DNA of 64,000 nucleotides from Muribaculum intestinale (GTDB taxonomy: Bacteria > Bacteroidota > Bacteroidia > Bacteroidales > Muribaculaceae), in assembly GCF_002201515.1 (NCBI RefSeq), contig NZ_CP021421.1, positions 1,054,001 to 1,118,000 of the forward strand, given 5' to 3'. Positions within the stretch are counted from its first letter, which is position 1. Each line of letters opens with the position of its first letter. Position numbers and translations under genes: made by a program. The notes beneath the pieces are model-generated. The model was not told the DNA's origin, ran no database searches, and saw only the letters and a program-made list of their open reading frames with translations. Shown in pieces: positions 36,643 to 43,864 of this stretch.

Positions 36643-38061
36643 ATGAAGAAAACTTTACTCCTTTCAGCAGCCCTTCTCGCGATGGGCTTCGCCTCTGCCC
36701 AGACAGTGCAGGACATCAACACAAATCCGCTGAAACTCGGTGGCGAATACAGCAAATGTGTAGCTGTATATCCCCGTGTGCCCGCTACAGCCGATGAGAA
36801 ACTTCCCGATCCCTCTATCGACAAAAACCGCTATGCATGGGAACAGCAGCAGGAAGTTGTTGAGCAGACCGCTGATTTCTGGGAAGGCGACTACATGGAT
36901 CTCAAAATCAACAACACCAAGGAATCGCAGTACATCCTCCACTTCCAGTATGCCGTAAAGACCGACGGCGCAAACATCGTGTTTGAGCTTTACAACGGAG
37001 AAGACCTCGAACGTGCTCTCGACCCCATCTATCTGGCCAACGAAAAGAGCAACTGGAACGCTCTCTACGACGCTATGGCATTCTTCGACGAGGAAATCCC
37101 CGAAGGCGAATACACTCTGCGCGTCACATTCCACCACGACAACACCAAGGAGACCGCCAACCTCGCCAACTTCTGGTTTGAGGCCAAGGACCAGATCAAA
37201 TACTTCTCTCTCTTCACCGGAGTATATCCCGAACAGGCCGGTACAATAAAGGTATCGCCCGCCGCAAACAACTATCTCGAAGGCACTACCATCAGCATCA
37301 CAGCCACTCCCAGCGCCGGTGACGACGACACAACCTACAAGTTCATCAACTTCACCAACGATGACAACGGCGACGAGTACACCGCCAACCCCTACACCTT
37401 CGAAATCTTCGAAAGCATGTCGATTACAGCTATGTTCGAGGCAGTAAGCTCTGTCAACGACATCCCCGGCACTATCGACCTCAACACCAAGAAAATCGGT
37501 GGCGTGAAGGAAGAGTCCAAGGCTGTGACACTCGACGGTTCGTCATACCTCGAAGGCGAGATTGTGCCCTATCTCTGCAACTATACCGCCAACAAGTCGG
37601 AGCAGTTCATCCTCAACGTGACAAAAGCCGGCAACTATACTCTCATATGCCCCACTGCTACAAAGCAGGAAGCCGCCAACATCGAGTTTAACATCTTTGA
37701 CAAGGCCGCTTACGACGCCGACCCCACTGTAGCTCCTGAAGCAACCTTCAACATAGCAGCCGAAAAGACCGGCAACTGGCAGAAGTTTGTCACCAACAAG
37801 GTTGAAAACATCAACCTCACCGAAGGCAAGAAACTCATGACTCTCAAGTTCACCGAACCCGTGGCCAACAAGTATACCGCCAATGTACTTTACATGAGCT
37901 TCGGCATCGGCGATGACTTCGGCGGCAGCAGCGCCATCGAGGATATCGAGATTGAGGACGCTGACGCTCCCGTAAAGGCTTACAACCTCCAGGGTATCCC
38001 CGTAAATCCCGAGGTTGCCAAGGGCCTCCTCATCATCAACGGCAAGAAAGTTGTCAAGTAA
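36643..38061 (+). CDS. Secreted protein with two carbohydrate-binding-like beta domains
   Basis: 472 residues. A clear signal peptide (M-K-K-T-L-L-L...A-S-A-Q) is followed by a beta domain (about 25-185), an InlB-B/Big-like repeat (about 190-265: A-G-T-I-K-V-S-P...E-G-T-T-I-S-I-T-A-T-P), and a second beta domain (about 270-425) that resembles the first and the N-terminal domains of the pectinesterase. The tail A-Y-N-L-Q-G-I-P-V...N-G-K-K-V-V-K belongs to the group shared by the pectin enzymes. No catalytic motif is seen; a carbohydrate-binding accessory protein is the best inference. The 289-base gap before it shows no clean promoter. Confidence 0.7.
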   Translation: MKKTLLLSAALLAMGFASAQTVQDINTNPLKLGGEYSKCVAVYPRVPATADEKLPDPSIDKNRYAWEQQQEVVEQTADFWEGDYMDLKINNTKESQYILHFQYAVKTDGANIVFELYNGEDLERALDPIYLANEKSNWNALYDAMAFFDEEIPEGEYTLRVTFHHDNTKETANLANFWFEAKDQIKYFSLFTGVYPEQAGTIKVSPAANNYLEGTTISITATPSAGDDDTTYKFINFTNDDNGDEYTANPYTFEIFESMSITAMFEAVSSVNDIPGTIDLNTKKIGGVKEESKAVTLDGSSYLEGEIVPYLCNYTANKSEQFILNVTKAGNYTLICPTATKQEAANIEFNIFDKAAYDADPTVAPEATFNIAAEKTGNWQKFVTNKVENINLTEGKKLMTLKFTEPVANKYTANVLYMSFGIGDDFGGSSAIEDIEIEDADAPVKAYNLQGIPVNPEVAKGLLIINGKKVVK

Positions 38062-38109
38062 TCAGAAATCCCCAATAGCTGCGTGAGCAGCCTTGCAATT
38101 CGTAATCCC

Positions 38110-38143
38110 GAGCGCGGACCCACCATAGGTCCGCGCTCTTTCC
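38110..38143 (+). terminator. Terminator after the 472-residue secreted protein gene
   Basis: GAGCGCGGACC (38110-38120) is perfectly complementary to GGTCCGCGCTC (38128-38138), followed by TTTCC. Confidence 0.75.
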
Positions 38144-38263
38144 ATATATACATCTCTGTATATCACCGCTCTCCTCTTCCCCGCTGGCCACCGGTTCAGC
38201 CCTATAGCCCCACTCTACCGACCATACAGCCATCTGAGTTTGCGCAAAAAAGACGCACAAAGA

Positions 38264-38295
38264 TTTGCATATTACAATATATCATTATATCTTTG
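38264..38295 (+). promoter_or_regulatory. Promoter of the M15-type peptidase gene
   Basis: TTTG (38264-38267), 20 bases, TATCTTTG (38288-38295): near-perfect Bacteroidetes promoter. Transcription starts near 38302, which excludes the upstream start of the same frame at 38240 and supports 38330. Confidence 0.75.
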
Positions 38296-38329
38296 CATCA
38301 AGAACACAACACACAGCATATTTATTACT

Positions 38330-38761
38330 ATGAATAAAAACACCCTAATCGCTCTCTCGGTGGTAGCCGCCGAGGCAGTCGTGCCGCTCGACGCCAAAGA
38401 GGCGGCATCCCACTTCACCATCCGCGAACTCACCCATTCGGCTACTGCCCGACGGCTCGGCATCGACAACACTCCGCCGCCTCAGGCCGTTGAAGCCATG
38501 TACCGTCTTATCAACGACGTGCTTGAGCCGGCACGCATTCAGTACGGCTCACCGATATATGTAAATAGCGGATACCGGTGCAAGGCACTCAACAAAGCAG
38601 TAGGCGGCGCCGAGCGCTCCTACCATCTTGCAGGCCGCGCCGCCGACCTCACTACAGGCTCTATAGAAGGCAACCGGCGACTATACGAGATATTGTGCAC
38701 ACTGCCCCACCGCGAACTCATACTGGAGCGCGGAGGCATATGGATACATGTAGCCTGGTGA
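38330..38761 (+). CDS. Peptidase M15A-like (D-Ala-D-Ala carboxypeptidase type) protein
   Basis: 143 residues from the ATG at 38330. The zinc-peptidase motifs are visible: S-G-Y-R-C-K-A-L-N near 78-86, S-Y-H-L-A-G-R-A-A-D near 95-104 (H and D ligands), and the final W-I-H-V-A-W supplying the third ligand. It should cleave peptidoglycan cross-bridges or stem peptides. The hydrophobic first 20 residues may serve as an export signal but no clean cleavage site is visible. The family is common in phage lysis modules and as single genes in gut Bacteroidales; no phage genes flank it here. Confidence 0.8.
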   Translation: MNKNTLIALSVVAAEAVVPLDAKEAASHFTIRELTHSATARRLGIDNTPPPQAVEAMYRLINDVLEPARIQYGSPIYVNSGYRCKALNKAVGGAERSYHLAGRAADLTTGSIEGNRRLYEILCTLPHRELILERGGIWIHVAW

Positions 38762-38893
38762 TAGCAGAAGCCGGGGCATAAAGTCACTGTCGCAGGCTCA
38801 AATGCCTGCAACCAATACTAAAACAACAATTCTATGAACACACAATCACCGGCGCGGTATATGCGCCGTCATCCCGGAAAACCTGTGCCCGGC

Positions 38894-40186
38894 CTACTCC
38901 TTGTCGGAACCGGCGGTGGCGCTCTTTGTGAGCCTTATCAGCTCAAGGCGCGTAGCCGTGCGGCGCAGGATAGTCAGCGTCCATCCGTCAAGCTCGATGG
39001 TCGCTCCCTGCACGGGAATCTCTCCCAGATTATGCAGGATGAAGCCGGCCAGAGTCTGATACTCGTCGCTCTCCTCAAGATCGATTCCGAAAGAATCGTG
39101 CAGATAACTGATTTCACAGCGCCCGGAAAACTCATACACTCCGGGCTCCACCTCACGGGCAGTAAGCCGTGCATTGTCATGCTCGTCCTGGATATCGCCG
39201 AAAATCTCCTCGACAAGGTCCTCAAGCGACACAAGCCCTGCCGTGCCGCCGAACTCATCAACCACGATAGCCATCGAACGTTTCTCGCTGAGCAGACGTC
39301 GCATCATCTTGTTGGCCAGAAGTGTCTCGGGAGCGAAAAGCACCGGCTTTATGGCCTCTTTCCAGTCGCTGTCGGGAGTAAAGAGCTCGCTGACATGGAT
39401 ATATCCCAGCACATTGTCGATATCTTCGCGATAGACAAGTATCTTGCTCCTGCCCGACGATGTAAACAGGGCCGACAGCTCGTCGCGGTCGGTACTGTCG
39501 ATATTCACCGCCACAATCTCATTGCGCGGAGTCATGCAGTCGCGCAGATGTGTCGACGAGAAATCAATGGCATTGTGGAATATCTTCACCTCGTTCTCGA
39601 CCTTGGCCTCCGACGCACGCTCGTCGATATTGGTCTGGATATACTGGTTGAGATCGCCCACGGTAAGCACCCCGAGGGTATGGTTTACATTGCGTATGCC
39701 TGCCATCCACATCAAGGCCTTGGAAAGCCAGGTGGTAAAAGCCGACACCGGATAGAGCACCACCCAGAACACGAATATCGGGAGAGAGAACACCCTCAGC
39801 GACGAATTGGGATTGATACGGAATATCGTCTTGGGGAAGAACTCGCCTGTAAGGAGTATTATCGCGGTAGAGATAAGAGTCTGTATGATAAGGATTCCGG
39901 CCTCGTTGGGACACCACACGGCAATCCACGGCTCAAGCAGGGCCGCCGCTCCCATGCCATAGATTACAAGCACGATATTGTTGCCCACAAGTATGGTGGA
40001 TATAAACAGCTCCTGACGGCTATAGTAGAGATTGATGATTTTGCCTATGAAGCCTCCGCGCTTTACGTCAATCTCAACCTTGACACGATTGGACGATATA
40101 TAGGCTATCTCGACACCCGAAAAGAGGGCCGAGAGCACCAGCGAGACTATTGTGATTATGAGCCATACGCTCCAGTTGGGATCCAT
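38894..40186 (-). CDS. CNNM/CBS/CorC-HlyC domain membrane protein (hemolysin family)
   Basis: 430 residues. An N-terminal CNNM transmembrane domain with about three to four spans (1-200, including F-S-G-V-E-I-A-Y near 22-29 and V-G-N-N near 67-70), two CBS motifs (about 210-330, with E-D-L-V-E-E-I-F-G near 328-336) and a C-terminal CorC/HlyC beta domain (about 345-425). Members are thought to handle magnesium or other divalent cations; in Bacteroidetes a related protein is GldE of the gliding machinery. It is the last gene of the leftward envelope cluster, 60 bases after lptC. A lytic hemolysin role is not implied. Confidence 0.85.
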   Translation of the reverse strand: MDPNWSVWLIITIVSLVLSALFSGVEIAYISSNRVKVEIDVKRGGFIGKIINLYYSRQELFISTILVGNNIVLVIYGMGAAALLEPWIAVWCPNEAGILIIQTLISTAIILLTGEFFPKTIFRINPNSSLRVFSLPIFVFWVVLYPVSAFTTWLSKALMWMAGIRNVNHTLGVLTVGDLNQYIQTNIDERASEAKVENEVKIFHNAIDFSSTHLRDCMTPRNEIVAVNIDSTDRDELSALFTSSGRSKILVYREDIDNVLGYIHVSELFTPDSDWKEAIKPVLFAPETLLANKMMRRLLSEKRSMAIVVDEFGGTAGLVSLEDLVEEIFGDIQDEHDNARLTAREVEPGVYEFSGRCEISYLHDSFGIDLEESDEYQTLAGFILHNLGEIPVQGATIELDGWTLTILRRTATRLELIRLTKSATAGSDKE

Positions 40187-40246
40187 ATCCTTAGAGATGG
40201 GTTAATGTTTGAAAAAACAGATTTCCGACACGGCACTGCACGGCCA

Positions 40247-40951
40247 CTAAGGCCGCCGTCCCGGTGGCCGGGAAGGAAGCACCGGCTTACTGGGCCGGTT
40301 GGGCGGCGGCAGCCTGTCAGGGCCCTTTGCTTCGGCCACACTGCCGGCCGAGGGTGCATCAGCGGCTCCGCTCTCTTTGCCGGGATTGAAGTCGCTCGCC
40401 GGAAAGATGCCTGTCGGATTGGTGATACGGTAGTTGGTCATCTTGTCGTTTGACTCGAAGCCGTACCCCTCTATTGTGCGGTCGGCGCGCTCTATATGGA
40501 TAAACGAGTCGGAATAGACTTTGTTGAGACGCTGGTCCCAGAACACCTGCTGGGACAGGAATTTCTCGCCAACGGTGTTGAGGATATTGACATTGCCGTC
40601 AAGACGCCAGAGACCGCGCTGACTGAAGTAGGTGGCGGAGTCGCACTGCACTGTGGCCTCTATCCCGAAATCCTTGTCAAACTTCTCGAGATAGAGTCCG
40701 TCGGGGAAACGCCACATAGGCACCTGGGCCTCATCATATACGAGCCAGTTGTCGGTAGTGACGCGATAACGTATCTGTCCGCTGTCCGATATGAGCGTAG
40801 TCACCGTGTGGGTGGTCATGGTCGGCACACTGTCGCCTACCACATTGAGGCTCACCACCTCGGTCTTCTCATCCTTGCACGCACCGGCGGCGCCCGCAAG
40901 AATCATCACGCAGACTATACCCGGAAGAGCACGCATCGCCCGTGAGGTCAT
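40247..40951 (-). CDS. lptC: LPS export ABC transporter periplasmic protein LptC
   Basis: 234 residues. The N-terminus carries a lipobox with the cysteine at residue 25 (L-A-G-A-A-G-A-C), as is usual for the lipoprotein form of LptC in Bacteroidetes. The beta-jellyroll repeats (W-R-F-P-D-G-L-Y-L-E-K-F near 79-90, G-L-W-R-L-D-G-N-V near 112-120, S-Q-Q-V-F-W-D near 132-138) match LptC/OstA. It links the LptBFG transporter to the periplasmic LptA bridge. The C-terminal 45 residues are proline/alanine rich and probably disordered. Its start overlaps the stop of the upstream barrel gene by 4 bases, so translation is likely coupled. Confidence 0.85.
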   Translation of the reverse strand: MTSRAMRALPGIVCVMILAGAAGACKDEKTEVVSLNVVGDSVPTMTTHTVTTLISDSGQIRYRVTTDNWLVYDEAQVPMWRFPDGLYLEKFDKDFGIEATVQCDSATYFSQRGLWRLDGNVNILNTVGEKFLSQQVFWDQRLNKVYSDSFIHIERADRTIEGYGFESNDKMTNYRITNPTGIFPASDFNPGKESGAADAPSAGSVAEAKGPDRLPPPNRPSKPVLPSRPPGRRP

Positions 40952-42225
40952 CGTATCTTGTTTTTATAGAACCAGCGTTCGTTGAAGTTGATACCCAGCG
41001 TGATGTTGATATAGTCCTCTTTGATAAGCGAGTTGGGGCTGGCCTGACGGTGGCGCCACTCCACGCCGAAGTTGATAAGAGTCTTCCCGGCGGGGGCAGG
41101 CAAGCCGAGACCAATCGAGGCCCCGTACTCCTTGATTGTATTTCCGAGTACCTTGATATAGCTGTTTTCATAGAAACCGCCTCCACGGTAGGTGACACGC
41201 TGCAGATAGCTGCCGCGGCTTTTCGGTGTATACTGCGCGCCGACAGCGAGCTTCCATCTATCGCTGAACTCAAGAGTCTGCTTTTCCGAGTCGATGTCGG
41301 GAAACTTTGCGTCGCTCCATGGCGAATAGGTGAAGTCGACCTCGGCCATCAGTTTCTCGCGCCACTGCCAGTTGATACCGGCTCCCCACACTGCCGGAAG
41401 GGTATACTTGTGGCGTAGCGAGGTGTAGCCCACGGTGTCGGCCTTGTTGGAAGTCTGGGTCATGTCGTAGTTGAGACCCCAGGCATGGCCCAGCAGAGTC
41501 TTGCCGGGCGAGAAGGTAAGACCGGCGGTGACACGGTTGTCACGGTTGATATCATAGCCGTACTGAATACCGAACTGCAGATGATAGTCGCGCACCTCTA
41601 CCTGAGTCTCGAAGAGTGTCTGCGAACCGTTGTTGGTGTATACGTAGGTATCGTTGATGACTGTGCCGAAGAGATAGCCGAAGTTGACACCTGCGCTGAG
41701 CCCCTTGACCGGACGTATCGAATAGCCGGCAAACAGCCAGTTGAGACCACCCTCGCCCGAACGGGCCTCGCTACCGTTGCTGATGCTGTTGGAAAACGAG
41801 TATCCCACCGACGAGAAGGGCACAAGACCGAGGGCCATACCCATGTTCTTGGCCACCGGAAACTGCATGGTGACGTAATTGAGGCCACCTCCGAACTCCT
41901 GCTCGTTGTGGCGCGCTCCCTGTGTGTCGGTCTCGCTGCTCCAGAGCTTCGACATCGTTATGCCCATATCGAAAAGGAATGTGATGGAGTCGATGGCGGC
42001 ATAGCTCGCGGGATTCATCACATTGACCTGACGGCCTGAAGCCATGGCATAGCCCACACCGCCCATCGAGCGCTGTGCCGATGTAGCCTGGTCGTTAAGT
42101 ATGCCGTAGCCGTATTTTGAGTATGGAGTCATCCCCTCCTGGGCGCTCGCGCAAAGTGAAGGGAGGAGACATGCTGCGCTCATGGCAGCCGTGATGATTG
42201 ATTTGCGTAGATTCATTAATCGCAT
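40948..42225 (-). CDS. FadL-like outer membrane beta-barrel protein
   Basis: 425 residues; a signal peptide (ending C-A-S-A-Q) precedes a barrel of alternating strands rich in aromatic residues and glycine. The beginning of the mature part, S-K-Y-G-Y-G-I-L-N-D-Q...R-S-M-G-G-V-G, and the N-P-A-S-Y-A segment near 72-77 are typical of the OmpP1/FadL-like family in Bacteroidetes. The ligand is unknown; hydrophobic compounds are possible. An in-frame ATG three codons later would also leave a complete signal peptide. It sits between coaX and lptC, an arrangement conserved in this order, hinting at an envelope role. Confidence 0.8.
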   Translation of the reverse strand: MRLMNLRKSIITAAMSAACLLPSLCASAQEGMTPYSKYGYGILNDQATSAQRSMGGVGYAMASGRQVNVMNPASYAAIDSITFLFDMGITMSKLWSSETDTQGARHNEQEFGGGLNYVTMQFPVAKNMGMALGLVPFSSVGYSFSNSISNGSEARSGEGGLNWLFAGYSIRPVKGLSAGVNFGYLFGTVINDTYVYTNNGSQTLFETQVEVRDYHLQFGIQYGYDINRDNRVTAGLTFSPGKTLLGHAWGLNYDMTQTSNKADTVGYTSLRHKYTLPAVWGAGINWQWREKLMAEVDFTYSPWSDAKFPDIDSEKQTLEFSDRWKLAVGAQYTPKSRGSYLQRVTYRGGGFYENSYIKVLGNTIKEYGASIGLGLPAPAGKTLINFGVEWRHRQASPNSLIKEDYINITLGINFNERWFYKNKIR

Positions 42226-42267
42226 GTATTGGGCCCGCGCGCGGCGGGACGATATGGGAGTGTTGAT

Positions 42268-43014
42268 TTATTGGAGAGCCTGGTTGTATTGCAATATGCA
42301 GTTGAGCCCGCGCACTACCAGTGCCGGCTCTACTATCACATCTGCGGCATGGTGCTGCGGCACAAAAGGCGCCAGACGCACGGCATCGCCGCCGGTAAGT
42401 ATCACCGCGGCATCGTCGGGGAGCATCCGGCGGTAGTAGTCGATTTCACCTGCCACGCCACGCACGATACCGGCCGTAATGGCCCGCGGGGTGTCGGTGC
42501 CCCATAGCGCCACATCGCCCGGAGTCTCTACATTAACGAGCGGCAGACGCTCGGTGTGACGGTTGAGAGCCTCGGCGCGAAGCCACAGCCCGGGAGCGAT
42601 GTTCCCTCCGAGGAAGTTGCCGTCGGGCTGCAGCACGTCGTAGGTAATCGCCGTGCCGGCATCGACTACAAGCACCGTACGCCCGGGAAGCATGGCCCTG
42701 GCGCCGGCGACGGCGGCGATACGGTCACGGCCAAGCGACGAGGGGGTGGCGTAGCCGATGGTGATAGGGAGAGGGAGCAGAGATGTCAGCTCGTAGACCT
42801 TGCCCGCGATTTCACGCAAAGTGACAATTATATTCTCACTGTGGTGGGTCACAGAGCAGTATATCGCCGCTTCGATAGGGGCGGATACAGCCACACGGCG
42901 CAGCACTTCCGGCAGAAGGTCTTCGCACCGCCACTGTTCTACAAGGCTATCACCCTCAAAAACTGCGATTTTGGCAGTAGAGTTGCCCTGGTCTATGACG
43001 AGATTATATGACAT
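42268..43014 (-). CDS. coaX: Type III pantothenate kinase
   Basis: Phosphorylates pantothenate in the first step of coenzyme A synthesis. 248 residues from the ATG at 43014, which begins M-S-Y-N-L-V-I-D-Q-G-N-S; the longer open frame to 43113 adds 33 residues without conservation. The ASKHA-fold motifs are clear: D8-Q-G-N-S-T at the start, G-x-D-R near 98-101 (L-G-R-D-R-I-A-A-V), and V-L-V-V-D-A-G-T-A-I-T-Y-D near 114-126. It lies in a cluster with envelope genes, which is common in Bacteroidales. Confidence 0.9.
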   Translation of the reverse strand: MSYNLVIDQGNSTAKIAVFEGDSLVEQWRCEDLLPEVLRRVAVSAPIEAAIYCSVTHHSENIIVTLREIAGKVYELTSLLPLPITIGYATPSSLGRDRIAAVAGARAMLPGRTVLVVDAGTAITYDVLQPDGNFLGGNIAPGLWLRAEALNRHTERLPLVNVETPGDVALWGTDTPRAITAGIVRGVAGEIDYYRRMLPDDAAVILTGGDAVRLAPFVPQHHAADVIVEPALVVRGLNCILQYNQALQ

Positions 43015-43146
43015 TGCGATGACAAAATTAACTAATATTGCCGAATATCGCATGAATTTCCCCCATAAAATAGAGGAACCTCGTGATTTTAAGAGATTTT
43101 GTAGCGATTTCAAGGGTATGGCGGCACACCCCGGCTGTAAACTACA

Positions 43147-43512
43147 CTACCCTTTGCGCATGGCACGAGGTATCATAATCGAGGTGTAGATGAGTATGGC
43201 TCCTCCGGCGAGGGTGAACGCGAGCCAGTCGCCGGCTCCCGCTCCGGGCCAGAACATGAAGAACGCTCCGGCGCAGAAGAATATCGCCGACCACGATTCG
43301 ATGCGCATAAGCCTCTTTACTCTTAGAGGCACACTATCGGGCACGCGGCTGAAAAGACGTCCGACAAGACACACGGCGGCTCCGGCGGCATATATCCAGC
43401 GGTAGACCGAAAGCCCCATGCCAAGAATAGGCAACAGCACTCCGGCTACGATAAGGAGCAGCCCGGCGGTAACAAGCCATGCCTGCCATCCTGAGGATTT
43501 TGTATTATCCAT
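43147..43512 (-). CDS. Small four-span membrane protein
   Basis: 121 residues with four hydrophobic segments at about 12-30, 35-50, 72-88 and 94-112, and short polar loops. No family is recognised beyond a general resemblance to small Bacteroidales membrane proteins that accompany divIC and coaX. Downstream of divIC by 49 bases and upstream of coaX by 132 bases on the same strand. Inner membrane; function unknown. Confidence 0.65.
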   Translation of the reverse strand: MDNTKSSGWQAWLVTAGLLLIVAGVLLPILGMGLSVYRWIYAAGAAVCLVGRLFSRVPDSVPLRVKRLMRIESWSAIFFCAGAFFMFWPGAGAGDWLAFTLAGGAILIYTSIMIPRAMRKG

Positions 43513-43561
43513 TGTTAATTCTTCTAAGTTCTTCTAAGAAAGTATATGTCTGAGCGTCGGA

Positions 43562-43852
43562 TTAGTCTACGAGATACACATCCTCGTTCTCACGCTGCAT
43601 ATGGTAATTCTCGCGCACGATACGCTCCATTGTCTCCGGATCGGTGTCGAGGGCATGGTTCATACGCCGGTAATAGAGCAACGTATCCTCATTGTCGCGT
43701 ATCTCCTCGCGCAACTCCTTGATGCGGGTGGTGTATTCCACCGACTTCACAAACGAGTTGTCGTTGAAGAATAGCACTATCACGACAAATGTGATAAGTA
43801 TCAGAAATGTCACCGACAGATAACGCCGGCACCACGTAAACACTTTTTTCAT
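43562..43852 (-). CDS. Septum formation initiator, DivIC/FtsB family
   Basis: 96 residues: a short cytoplasmic start, one membrane span (about 12-30), then a coiled coil (about 35-60, rich in I-K-E-L-R-E-E-I) and the D-P-E-T-M-E-R-I-V-R-E-N-Y-H-M motif typical of FtsB/DivIC. It would act in the divisome with FtsL and FtsQ-type proteins. It begins 12 bases after the M6 protease gene and probably shares its transcript, although it is an essential-type gene and may also have an internal promoter. Confidence 0.85.
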   Translation of the reverse strand: MKKVFTWCRRYLSVTFLILITFVVIVLFFNDNSFVKSVEYTTRIKELREEIRDNEDTLLYYRRMNHALDTDPETMERIVRENYHMQRENEDVYLVD

Positions 43853-43864
43853 ATGTCCGGTAAT

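Noticed and set aside
38834..40453. 539-codon plus-strand frame
   Set aside because: Antisense to the CorC/HlyC-type and lptC genes; histidine/arginine-rich nonsense.
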